Positions 9,771-17,691 of a DNA stretch of 64,000 nt are shown here, piece after piece (position 1 is the first letter of the stretch; every line of letters begins with the position of its first letter). The notes beneath the pieces were generated by a model. The model worked only from the letters and a program-made list of their open reading frames with translations. It did not search any database and had not been told where the DNA came from. Source of the DNA: Acholoe squamosa (Eukaryota > Annelida > Polychaeta > Phyllodocida > Polynoidae). The stretch spans positions 53,744,785-53,808,784 of the forward strand of contig OX439039.1 in NCBI GenBank assembly GCA_949317995.1, given 5' to 3'. Made by a program: the position numbers and the translations under genes.

Positions 9771-12077
9771 ATGGCTCCGAGAAAAGATAAAAAACTTACA
9801 CAGTCAACTGTCCTAGGTGTAACGCAACTTTTGACAGTGCAAAACAGCGGAAAAAATTTATGTCGTACGTACGAGGACAACTTTAAATCTATAGCGGGCC
9901 CATTAGCAGTCTTAGGAACATTGCAAAGCATTTTCAACGTGAGATTCACCATAGAATGCCTCAGGGCTATGCATGAAAATCAAGTCTACAGAGTGGCCAT
10001 TTTTTTCGGTAGACTTTTATGCAGCATAGAAGAGGGGGAACTGCCCAAAGTCATGTACTTTCACGCCTCTGCCAACAACACGTCCTTGTTCTATGACATC
10101 GACAACCATCAAGACCCCTACTTTCTCGTGAGAAACAAGCAAGTCTTTGGCGCTTTATCGCCAACGTCAACGCCAACATCACCTTCTTGAGAGCTTCAGC
10201 GGGGGACTCTTACTGGGTAAATAAAAAACACGATCTGTCCAGGTATAAGACAGCGAGGAATGATACACTTTCAGAGAGAGTCAAAGAGTAAAAGACCTTA
10301 TGACGATCATTTGTGTTTCTTTTTTGATGCATCTCCTATCACAAGTATCGCTCACTGAAACACACCAAAGCACTTTTCCACCAAGCCTTTCCAGAGGCAA
10401 ACGTGAAAACCTTCAAAGGCGTAAGCTTAGGCGACTTGGCCAGACTAGAGGATCTTTTCGAGGTCGATGTAAGAATGTTTTCTCTCAAATGGTCAGGAAA
10501 GAAAAAAAACAGAACCGTCTGGGTGGTGAGAAGCAAACTGTGTTACAGGAGAAACGTCATGAACCTCAACGTCTACAATTCTCACGTCAGCCTCATAACA
10601 AACATGGGTCAGTACAGTCAGATTTACCCTTGCGAGCTATGTCATAAGCTGTTCACTAGCGTTTAATCTGTCACAGGGGAGTGAAAAGAATTGCACCAGA
10701 GTGACTTTCAGGTACAAAGGGGGCATATACAAACCTGCCGGATCCGTTTTTCAACTCACGGAGGAGTTGGGCATAAAAACCCCTTCGCAGTTGAAAATAT
10801 ACCCATATAAAATAGTCTTTATCTTTGAAAGTTTCTTTCTGAAGCACCACGTTCAAGGAAAGGAAGCCAACAACACCGCCATCAAAAAAGACCATGTTCC
10901 CCTTTCGGCCAGTGTCGCTTCGGATTTCCCAGGTTACACCACACCAGTGTGTTTCGTGCGATGTTCTGACAGAGACGACGATCCCCTGGTGCAGTCGGTG
11001 CTAGAACACATAAACAATTTAGGTCAAAACATAGTCAAGGAAGACATGGGTGATCACATGCGAACTTCTTAGGAGCCATGGGTAAGTTGAAACAGCCTCA
11101 ACAACAGTTCATAGGAAGTTATCACACTCAGAAAATCCTCTTTGGCACACCTCTCTTAAAGCGGTACATTGAGAAGGGTTTAGTGGTGACCAAGGTGTAC
11201 TTAGTGGTGGAAAACACGTCAGAAAAAAATTCTCCCCTTCGTCAAAGAAGTGACCGCGGCTAGGAGAAAGGGCGACAACAACGTTGACTACAAAATTCTT
11301 TCAGACCTGTATAAACTTCTCGGAAACGGGTATTATGGTAAGACCAGCAACAAGCAGAACTTTCTTTAAACTCGGTACATGTCTCCTGCCAAAGCCGAAT
11401 GGTTAGCTTTACACTGGTCTGTTCAAGAGGTGCAAGACATCAGCGCAAACACTGTGCCTGCCCACCACTATCACCTACGATCTCCGTCTGCAAATAGGGT
11501 TCATAGTGTATCCGTAAGCCAAATTGAAAATGCTGGCCTTCTACTACGACTTCCTACTGGAATTCATGTTATCGCCAACGTCAACCCCAACATCACCTTC
11601 TTGAGAGATTCAGCGGGGGGACTCTTACTGGGTAAATTAAACTCGATGTGTCCAGGTATAAGACAGCGAGGAATGATACGACATCCTACTGGAATTCATA
11701 GATGAAAGAAACTTTGAAATGTGTCAAATGAACACTGACAGTTTGTATTTTGTGTTGAGCACGAAAAGTCTAGAGGAAGCTTTCAAACATGAGAGATTTC
11801 TCCAGCGAGGATCATAAATGGTTGCCCTCAGAGTCCAAATAGGGAGAGAAAAAAAATGAGCTGCAAAGAAGTGATTCAAAAATAAAACGAATTAACAGCT
11901 GAAGACTACAAAAAGGTGTTGCAAAACGAAAAAAGCGCTATGGTGACCAACAAAGGCTTCAGAGTGGTAAACCATCAAGTCAGTACTTATTCGCAGAAGA
12001 AACAGGGATTAAGTTATCAGTATATCAAAAGACGCCTGTGTCAAGACCGTGTACGCACTTTGCCCTTGGACATTTGA
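9771..12077 (+). pseudogene. Polinton protein-primed DNA polymerase B relic
   Basis: The probable start is MAPRKDKK at 9771. The N-terminal part is fairly intact to 10190. A frame change leads into KALFHQAFPEA and VKTFKGVSLGDLARLEDLF (about 10360-10460), the classic N-terminal block of Polinton polymerases, then a CELC zinc-like motif. The exonuclease region (about 10690-11070) shows YPYKIVFIFES, so the Asp expected before FE is replaced by Ile. Further blocks are KLKQPQQQFIGSYHT (11084), NGYYGKT (about 11325) and the catalytic motif QMNTDSL (about 11727), where the first Asp is Asn. The C-terminal block, NKGFRVVNH to TLPLDI, ends at 12077. Several stops and frameshifts and a 111-bp insertion (11569-11679) break the gene. 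It is inactive. Confidence 0.9.
11547..11699 (+). repeat. 111-bp self-copied insertion with 21-bp flanking direct repeats
   Basis: 11569-11679 is a slightly diverged copy of 10155-10266 from the 5' part of the same polymerase gene. It interrupts the codons between the YYDF and ERNFE motifs. The insert is framed by a 21-base direct repeat, CGAC[T/A]TCCTACTGGAATTCAT, at 11547-11567 and 11679-11699 with one mismatch. This is the pattern left when a staggered break is filled by copying distant sequence. Confidence 0.85.
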
Positions 12078-12215
12078 AAATCTCTCTCTCTGTTCTGTTG
12101 CACACAGCAAAATCTTGTGTGTGAAAGTAGCATTTTTTGTGAAATTTCCATAACATTTTGGTAAATTCGTAAAACTTTACGGAAATTTTGTAACATTTCC
12201 GTTTTGTGAAAAGAA
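12078..12215. other. Polinton 3' non-coding end left of the nested element
   Basis: AT-rich sequence with repeated words such as TTGTGAAA, GTAAATT and CATTTCCG. Similar words continue at 16922-17100 on the far side of the nested element, so the two stretches were contiguous before the insertion. Confidence 0.6.
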
Positions 12216-12221
12216 TGGGAC

Positions 12222-12241
12222 TATATACACCCGTGTATATA
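12222..12241. promoter_or_regulatory. Terminal palindrome TATATACAC-CC-GTGTATATA
   Basis: Perfect 9-bp inverted repeat with a 2-bp centre, six bases from the element end. It recurs in A2 (16457-16476) and, with centre TC and one end mismatch, in the divergent element at 36925-36944. It is a candidate binding or crossover site for the element's tyrosine recombinase; that role is inferred. Confidence 0.5.
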
Positions 12242-12304
12242 TATATAATTAATATGTGCAGTGGCTGGATCAGTTTTTCTTTCAGGAGCGCGCATTGGTA
12301 TGGA

Positions 12305-12364
12305 TGACGTCATAGTAAACATTAGCGCCTATAAAAGCTGCGGGATCCAAATTAACCGTCAGTT
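12305..12364 (+). promoter_or_regulatory. CRE + TATA box + initiator promoter in A1
   Basis: TGACGTCA at 12305-12312, TATAAAAG at 12330-12337, and an initiator-like TCAGTT at 12359-12364. The predicted start A (12361) lies 31 bases after the first T of the TATA box, the standard spacing. The same three motifs occur in A2 and, with similar spacing, in the other PAT-like element (37012-37072). Transcription would begin inside A1 and cover gag onward. Confidence 0.65.
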
Positions 12365-12464
12365 GGCGTATATCCTCCGAGCGGCACACACCACGCTGGG
12401 TGGTGCCGGAAATTTTAACTTTATTTTTTGTTTTTTCGAATTCTACGGTATAATACCCTGCAAT

Positions 12465-13463
12465 ATGGGTAGGAAATCGACAGGTGGGGCTAATGCCAAG
12501 CTTGGTACGAAGAAAATTACAAAGAATACGAGGAATAAGGCCAACTCTAGGACTTCGAGCAGTTCTGATCCAAATATGGTTGACCCGGTGTCACCTGCTC
12601 CGAAAGCTTCAGGAGTTAATTTGGGTCTAGCTGCTGACCAGACGTTCATCAATCTGGAGGAGAGGACTACGGTAATGGAAGACCAGCTTGCTGATATCAA
12701 GGGTTTACTTGAAACCATAGCGGCTAAACAGAACAATCCGGTAGAAGGGGCGTGTCGAGCGGACTCACGTGGGGATGTTTTGACGCAGGATTCCAAATGC
12801 GCTGTAACCAAGCAACGGGGGAGACGTAGACAGCGCTCGCCTAGTGACCGGAGGAGCCATGACGACAAGAATCCAAGATGGCGACGGGACCGTTCTTCTT
12901 CGTCGGATTCGGATACAGATTCACCATTTTCAAGGAGTTCTTCTACTGATACTACCCATTCTACGCGGAAAAAACATCGGGGTGAGTTTGATCAGAAGAA
13001 TTACCTAGATAAGAAGTCTAAAATTGATTGTATCGAACGGTTAATGCTGGTGAATGTACGTCTTGCGAAAGACAAGTATGAGGAGGGCGAGGATATTTTC
13101 CATTTGCTTGACCACCTTGAAATGCTGATCGAAAAATCTAGTACAAGAATCTATACAGTTTCAGCTTTAACTAAATATGACAAGTCTGTAAAGGATAGGG
13201 CAAACAAGAATGGATTGAAGGCTTTCGAGAGGGTAGACAACTCTGATATCCTTAGATATTTGTCTTACGACGGGACCGTTCAGGCCCAGAAAGGACAGGT
13301 GGCAAAACCCAAGCCTTTCAAATCTAGGTCAGCTCGTACTTGCTTTGCTTTTAATAGAGCTGAGGGCTGTAGAGAAGATCCCTGTAAATACCGCCATGTT
13401 TGTGATGTATGTGGATCCCCAAGCCATGGCAAGGACAAGTGCCAGAAAAACAAAAAGGATTAG
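12465..13463 (+). CDS. Gag-like nucleic-acid-binding protein of the PAT-like element
   Basis: I choose the ATG at 12465 (332 aa). It starts MGRKSTGG, matches the start MGKKTTAG of the related element, and lies downstream of the predicted transcription start; the frame is open further upstream only because A1 happens to be. The N-terminal ~200 residues are basic and Ser/Arg-rich. A more conserved middle domain follows (about residues 185-280, including LSYDGTVQAQK). The C-terminus has two zinc motifs: CCCH, C-x8-C-x4-C-x3-H, beginning CFAFNRAEGC, then a zinc knuckle C-x2-C-x4-H-x4-C. It probably packages element RNA. It ends in a UAG after which the same frame stays open into RT. Confidence 0.88.
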   Translation: MGRKSTGGANAKLGTKKITKNTRNKANSRTSSSSDPNMVDPVSPAPKASGVNLGLAADQTFINLEERTTVMEDQLADIKGLLETIAAKQNNPVEGACRADSRGDVLTQDSKCAVTKQRGRRRQRSPSDRRSHDDKNPRWRRDRSSSSDSDTDSPFSRSSSTDTTHSTRKKHRGEFDQKNYLDKKSKIDCIERLMLVNVRLAKDKYEEGEDIFHLLDHLEMLIEKSSTRIYTVSALTKYDKSVKDRANKNGLKAFERVDNSDILRYLSYDGTVQAQKGQVAKPKPFKSRSARTCFAFNRAEGCREDPCKYRHVCDVCGSPSHGKDKCQKNKKD

Positions 13464-13508
13464 GGTGGCGCCCTTAGGCTGGGTCCTATTTTAGAATCTG
13501 AAGATGTG
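13461..13508 (+). promoter_or_regulatory. Candidate UAG stop-codon readthrough site, gag to RT
   Basis: The gag stop UAG (13461-13463) is followed in the same frame by 15 sense codons with no other stop before the RT ATG. The next bases are GGTGGCGCCCTTAGG, which could form a small GGG/CCC hairpin at the stop. The second element has the same arrangement (38229-38273). Retroviral gag-pol readthrough also uses UAG followed by G. Reinitiation at the nearby ATG is the alternative. Confidence 0.55.
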
Positions 13509-15428
13509 ATGCCTGGTTTTAATTTAGTATGTACGGTTGACCCGCCTAAGCCCCCCGTTTCTATCATTCCGGGTGAGAAAATTAATAATGATAGTGTAAA
13601 TATGTATAATCCTTGTGATTTGTCAAAGAATTTATTTAATTCTTATAGTTGCCCAGTACAGGGTGAGGTTGAACCACTTTTTACAGTGGAATGTTTAAAT
13701 AGACCCAGCATCAGGGTCTATGACAGTTGTGTTAACGGTGTATGTATGTGTGAGCATTTCATTTATGGTAGGAAGGCTCAGATACTCCCGTGTCGGCTGG
13801 CCAGTTTTCTCAGGCAGTCAGACCTTATTAATATCAATCAGATTGAGTCCGATTTTCTATGGTGTGGATTTACTGAAGGTTTCAAAATAGTTGACCCAGA
13901 GTGTGATACAACATATGATTGTAAAAATTATAAGTCTATTCTAGAAGATAGATTTTATAATGAAATATGTAGTATTATTGAGGAGGAGTTGGACCATGGT
14001 CTAGTTACAAAAACTGAATCTAAACCCAAATGTATTCACTCCCTAGGGGGTGTGGAAAAATCTAATGGTAAACTTCGTCCCATCACTGATTGCAGTATGC
14101 CAGCGGATATCTCTATTAATAACTTTATGAATACAACGTCCAAAAGTTTCTCGTATAACTCTGTTAACACTGTTACCTGCCAACTTGATAGAAATGATTT
14201 TATGTGTGTAGTGGATTTAAAGTCTGCTTATAGAAGTATTAACGTTTATGGCCCGCATGTAGGCTATCAAGGCTTCAGATGGAATCTTGGTAATGGAGAT
14301 GAGTTTTTTGAAAGTAACCGGTTGACATTTGGTCTAAAGTGCGCTCCATATATATTTAGTAGAATATCTGATTTTTTGGCTATTATTGCAAAATTTTATG
14401 GTGTAGATAGGATAGTAAATTACCTGGATGATTTTATTATCATAGCTCAGACTGAGGAGGAATGTTTACGTAAAAGGAACACCCTGATTGAATGTATGGA
14501 ATATTTAGGGTTTGTGGTATCTAAAGAGAAGGTGACTGAGCCCAGCCAGGTGTGTACTTTTCTAGGTATAACCATCGATTCTACTGCTATGGAGTTGTCG
14601 CTCCCACAGAGTAAGTTAGATAAATTGACTTCAGCTATAGACGAGTGTTTGGGTAAAAAATTCGTATCTAAAAAGACATTGCAGAAGATTGGTGGTTTGA
14701 TGTCTTTTTGTTCCCAGGTAGTACGTGGTGGTAGAACCTTCAGCAGGAGATTATTTGATCTTTGTGCAAAGGCCAGGAATAGGGGTGTTATTAAACTTAA
14801 TGAGGAAACCCAAAATGACCTGCTGTGGTGGAGGGATTTCTGTAGAATTTTCAATTGTAAAAATATCATTTTGAATGATAATGAATGTACCCCTATGTAT
14901 TCTGATTCATCTATACGGGGCTTTGGAGCCTGGTTTGGTAAGGATTATTTGTATGGTACCTGGGGCGATTCCAACCCTATGTTGGACTGTGTGGGTCATT
15001 TTGTTCATGCCCCTAAACTCGATAATCTAAAAGTTCATCATAGAAATATTAATGTGTACGAGCTCTATCCGGTAGTGGTAGGTCTTAAGCGCTGGGTGAA
15101 GAAGTTCTCCAACACTAGAGTTCATTGCATTACGGACAACATGCAAGTCTTGGCTATGTTGAACACTGGTAGATCCAAGAATAAGTTGTGTATGTCCTGG
15201 TTGAGGGAACTTTTTTGGCTATGTTTTATACATAATATTGAAATATATGCAACATATATTAAATCTGAGGAGAATGTTTTAGCGGACCATTTGTCTAGAC
15301 TAGATTACAAAGGTGTTCCTCTGAAATGTAAAAATGTTTTAACTAGTTATAACATGTGTTGCTATGCTTCCAGATCTGAGGGAACTAGAGCGGAGAAGGA
15401 GAAGGTATTTGTACAGGGGCGTGGCTGA
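13464..15428 (+). CDS. Reverse transcriptase / RNase H of the PAT-like element
   Basis: First in-frame ATG is 13509 (MPGF, 639 aa), but the frame is open from the codon after the gag UAG. Domains in order: an N-terminal Cys-rich region; an RT with motif A VVDLKSAYRSI (about 14209), motif B RLTFGLKCAPYIF (about 14320), catalytic YLDD (about 14420) and CTFLGITIDS; then a DIRS/PAT-type RNase H. The RNase H residues are Asp in MYSDSSIRGFGA, Glu in VYELYPVV, Asp in ITDNMQ and Asp in LADHLSRL. All catalytic residues are present. The end overlaps the YR gene by 65 bases in another frame. It would copy the element RNA into DNA in virus-like particles or the nucleus. Confidence 0.93.
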   Translation, partial: GGALRLGPILESEDVMPGFNLVCTVDPPKPPVSIIPGEKINNDSVNMYNPCDLSKNLFNSYSCPVQGEVEPLFTVECLNRPSIRVYDSCVNGVCMCEHFIYGRKAQILPCRLASFLRQSDLININQIESDFLWCGFTEGFKIVDPECDTTYDCKNYKSILEDRFYNEICSIIEEELDHGLVTKTESKPKCIHSLGGVEKSNGKLRPITDCSMPADISINNFMNTTSKSFSYNSVNTVTCQLDRNDFMCVVDLKSAYRSINVYGPHVGYQGFRWNLGNGDEFFESNRLTFGLKCAPYIFSRISDFLAIIAKFYGVDRIVNYLDDFIIIAQTEEECLRKRNTLIECMEYLGFVVSKEKVTEPSQVCTFLGITIDSTAMELSLPQSKLDKLTSAIDECLGKKFVSKKTLQKIGGLMSFCSQVVRGGRTFSRRLFDLCAKARNRGVIKLNEETQNDLLWWRDFCRIFNCKNIILNDNECTPMYSDSSIRGFGAWFGKDYLYGTWGDSNPMLDCVGHFVHAPKLDNLKVHHRNINVYELYPVVVGLKRWVKKFSNTRVHCITDNMQVLAMLNTGRSKNKLCMSWLRELFWLCFIHNIEIYATYIKSEENVLADHLSRLDYKGVPLKCKNVLTSYNMCCYASRSEGTRAEKEKVFVQGRG

Positions 15429-16272
15429 GTCCACACGTAAGGTTCGCAAACAGCAGTTTGGCAGGTACAAAAAATTTTGTAAAAAGTTTAATTTCAACAC
15501 CCTACCATGTTCTCCTTCTCAAGCCTCGTTGTATAGTGTATATTTATCAGATAAAATGAAACCTGTATCTGTTAGGAATTACTTATCCGCAGTATGGTAC
15601 TATCAAAAATTAAGAGGTTATTCTGATTATAGTAGTAGTTTTATTGTAAAAAAGACACTGGATGGTATTGAACGTAATTATAAATGTTCTTCTGTTAAAA
15701 CAAATCCGTTAACTCCAAGTGATATGTTGAAAATCAAATCTAATTTGAATTTGTCTGTATATGAGGATGTAGTCTTCTGGTCAGCTATCTTATTGTGTTA
15801 CCGAGGTGTGTTCAGGGTGGGTCATGTAGTCGATTCCCCTCATAACTTTGAATCAAAAAATGTGTCTATTTATGTTGACTGCATTCGCATTGCTGTCAAA
15901 TCTTCTAAAACTGACCAGTATGGTAGGAAACCTTACGTGGTGTATTTGAAGAGGAATGATTATTCTGGTCTTTGTCCAGCTAGATACTTGGAAATTTGTA
16001 AGAAGTCTAAAGGTAGATTATTGTTCAATATATGTAACAAACCGTTAACTTATAATTATATTAATACCAGGTTGAAGGCTATGTCTATAAAATGTGATAT
16101 TCCCTACAGAGTTTCAACTCATTCACTCCGACATGGTGGAGCAACACTTCTAAAGAACTCTGGTTTAAAGGTCGAGGATATTAAAAAGAGAGCAAATTGG
16201 AAATCTAATGTGGTATATAATTATTTACATGATTCTAAGCAAGACCTACTAGCTCTGGATGTGATGTTATAG
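15364..16272 (+). CDS. Tyrosine recombinase (YR) of the PAT-like element
   Basis: 302 aa from ATG 15364, in the +1 frame relative to RT with a 65-base overlap. The N-terminal half is a helical DNA-binding domain (RKQQFGRYKKFC, VSVRNYLSAVWYY). The catalytic half shows the first Arg in GVFRVGH, a Lys in the beta-hairpin VKSSKTD, the box HSLRHGGAT, a Trp (ANWKS) in the second histidine position, and the nucleophile Tyr in VYNYLHDS. The full R-K-HxxR-(H/W)-Y set is present, so the enzyme could be active. In these elements it inserts a circular DNA copy at a site without target duplication. Confidence 0.92.
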   Translation: MLPDLRELERRRRRYLYRGVAESTRKVRKQQFGRYKKFCKKFNFNTLPCSPSQASLYSVYLSDKMKPVSVRNYLSAVWYYQKLRGYSDYSSSFIVKKTLDGIERNYKCSSVKTNPLTPSDMLKIKSNLNLSVYEDVVFWSAILLCYRGVFRVGHVVDSPHNFESKNVSIYVDCIRIAVKSSKTDQYGRKPYVVYLKRNDYSGLCPARYLEICKKSKGRLLFNICNKPLTYNYINTRLKAMSIKCDIPYRVSTHSLRHGGATLLKNSGLKVEDIKKRANWKSNVVYNYLHDSKQDLLALDVML

Positions 16273-16309
16273 TGTGGAATGGTGTATCCATTGTGTTTGG
16301 CGGTTTTTT

Positions 16310-16450
16310 GGCATGTACAGAATTGATATTGACTAAGTCAATTCTCACCAAACCCACTGTCTCCTTCTTTATTCCACTTGTGATATTGATATAATATTTA
16401 TTATAATATTTGTTATTATTATTATATTCCCAACGAACATAATTAACTTA
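16310..16450 (+). repeat. B1 split direct repeat
   Basis: Matches B2 (16781-16921) at a constant offset of 471 bp with no difference that I can see. It begins GGCATGTACAG and contains a dyad, GAATTGA...TTGAC-TAA-GTCAATTC (16320-16344), that could form a stem. It ends TTAACTTA where A2 begins. Confidence 0.93.
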
Positions 16451-16657
16451 TGGGACTATATACACCCGTGTATATATATATAATTAATATGTGCAGTGGC
16501 TGGATCTACTTTTCCTCCAGGAGCGCGCATTGGTATGGATGACGTCATAGTAAACATTAGCGCCTATAAAAGCTGCGGGATCCAAATTAACCGTCAGTTG
16601 GCGTATATCCTCTGAGCGGCACACACCACGCTGGGTGGTGCCGGAAATTTTAACTTT
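16451..16657 (+). repeat. A2 split direct repeat
   Basis: Second copy of A1, in direct orientation between B1 and B2. It carries the same palindrome, CRE, TATA box and initiator. Confidence 0.93.
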
Positions 16658-16780
16658 TAATCTTATCATTGTATATATTGTATTTACATTGTTATATTGT
16701 ATCTATTATTGTATTTATTGTATTTATATTGTTATATTGTATTACTTATTGTATTTTTAAATTATTGTCTTATTAATAAA
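16658..16780 (+). terminator. A2-B2 spacer with polyadenylation signal
   Basis: A run of TTGTAT and ATTGTA words ending in TTAATAAAGG just before B2. The AATAAA near 16774 is the best candidate for the 3' end of the transcript starting in A1. The genomic RNA would then contain A1-ORFs-B1-A2, with B2 supplied from DNA or by the circular intermediate. Confidence 0.45.
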
Positions 16781-16921
16781 GGCATGTACAGAATTGATAT
16801 TGACTAAGTCAATTCTCACCAAACCCACTGTCTCCTTCTTTATTCCACTTGTGATATTGATATAATATTTATTATAATATTTGTTATTATTATTATATTC
16901 CCAACGAACATAATTAACTTA
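16781..16921 (+). repeat. B2 terminal repeat, right end of the PAT-like element
   Basis: Direct copy of B1. The element ends at TTAACTTA and host (Polinton) sequence resumes with TACATAGG. Confidence 0.92.
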
Positions 16922-17331
16922 TACATAGGTTAAAACCGTGTTTCAAGGTGAAATCTTGTTTGTAAAAAATGGAATTTCTGTAAGATTTAGGTAAATTTGT
17001 AAAATCTTGTAAAATTTCTGCTAAAAATAAGGAAAATCATATGTGTAAAAAGTGCAAATTTAGGTAAATTTCTTTCATTTCGTAGAAAAGAATACCTAGG
17101 TTAAAGGTGTGTCTGTGTAGTGAAAATAAAAAAGTGGAAAATAACAAAATAGCCTTCGAGTTTTTTTTCACATGTGTAACAACCAATGTCGTGACAACAA
17201 TCGTATTATGTAAGCAATGTAGAAGAAACATATGTGTAAGCAGGTCCCTTTGATTATCTAATTTTTGCTGTAGCAGACATCCATGACGTCTATAAAAAAA
17301 TAAACGAGGGTTCTTAGTGTTGCACATCGAC
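16922..17331. other. Remainder of Polinton right non-coding end
   Basis: AT-rich, with degenerate repeats. GAAAAGAATACCTAGGTTAAA near 17091 resembles the reconstructed insertion point of the PAT-like element, GAAAAGAAT joined to ACATAGGTTAAA. No gene. Confidence 0.5.
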
Positions 17332-17528
17332 CACATGGTCGGTTTGTTGTGATCACGTACTCATCACGTGATGACATCATACCTCTCAGCCAATCAGAGC
17401 ACGAGAAAGTAGGTCATTTGCCCATATAGGGTCACTTCCGGTCTCAAAACTAGGTCACTTCCGGTTCGTAAGTAGGTCAAATCGATTTCAGTAGCTGTTT
17501 CTATGCGCTGACTTTACCCCTATATACT
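17332..17528 (-). repeat. Right Polinton terminal inverted repeat
   Basis: Reverse complement of the left repeat at 4653-4869. The shared parts include TGATCAC, GATTGGCTGAGAG, the repeated GTGACCTA motifs, CAGCTACTGAAATCGATTTG and the outer AGTATATAGGGG. Confidence 0.85.
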
Positions 17529-17691
17529 ACATTCATATTGACTGGATTACAGTGAATGTATCATAGGACTAAATATCATACCAGAATACCAAACTGTACC
17601 TGATTTCTTTTTTGTATTCCACCTGATAAAAATATGCCATCAGGTAAATCCTTATAGGGTACAGTTTTTCTTTAAAACAGATTTTGTAAAG
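17529..17691. other. Flank between Polinton end and copied polymerase piece
   Basis: AT-rich, no gene or repeat recognised. Confidence 0.4.

Larger units (their letters stand above)
12216..12422 (+). repeat. A1 terminal repeat of the PAT-like element
   Basis: Matches A2 at 16451-16657 at a constant offset of 4235 bp. The differences cluster around 12271-12286 plus one base in CCTCCGAG. It starts TGGGACTATATACAC and contains the terminal palindrome and the promoter. Confidence 0.92.
12216..16921 (+). mobile_element. Complete PAT/Ngaro-like tyrosine-recombinase retrotransposon
   Basis: The structure is A1 (12216-12422), gag, RT/RNase H, YR, B1 (16310-16450), A2 (16451-16657), a 123-bp spacer, then B2 (16781-16921). 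A1-ORFs-B1-A2-B2 is the split-direct-repeat arrangement known from PAT and Ngaro elements. All three genes are open. A1 and A2 differ at only a few bases and B1 and B2 look identical, so insertion was recent. It sits inside the Polinton's right end. As expected for recombinase-mediated insertion there is no target duplication: flanks AAGAA and ACATAGG share at most the junction T. Base composition is AT-rich. I see no DIRS-type methyltransferase domain. Confidence 0.92.
4653..17528. mobile_element. Decayed Polinton/Maverick DNA transposon, with nested retrotransposon
   Basis: It is bounded by inverted repeats starting AGTATATAGGGGTAAA. The interior carries the Polinton hallmark set: packaging ATPase, integrase with chromodomain, several small conserved Polinton proteins, and a protein-primed DNA polymerase B. 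Total length is about 12.9 kb, of which 4.7 kb is a nested PAT-like element, leaving about 8.2 kb. That is short for this family (usually 15-20 kb). I do not see the major or minor capsid proteins or the maturation protease, so a large internal deletion is likely. The 6-bp flanks (GTAAAT on the left, ACATTC on the right) do not match, so no target duplication supports the ends. Confidence 0.85.

Noticed and set aside
11379..11705. A 108-codon frame, present again almost unchanged at 17967-18293, as a duplicated gene
   Set aside because: It is an out-of-frame reading of the polymerase fragment plus the 111-bp filler; the second copy exists because the DNA segment was copied.
12261..12464. Longer gag start at the upstream ATG
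   Set aside because: This part lies in the A1 repeat upstream of the predicted transcription start, and the related element begins at the ATG matching 12465.
4647..17534. 6-bp target duplication of the Polinton
   Set aside because: The flanking hexamers GTAAAT and ACATTC do not match at the best-supported ends.
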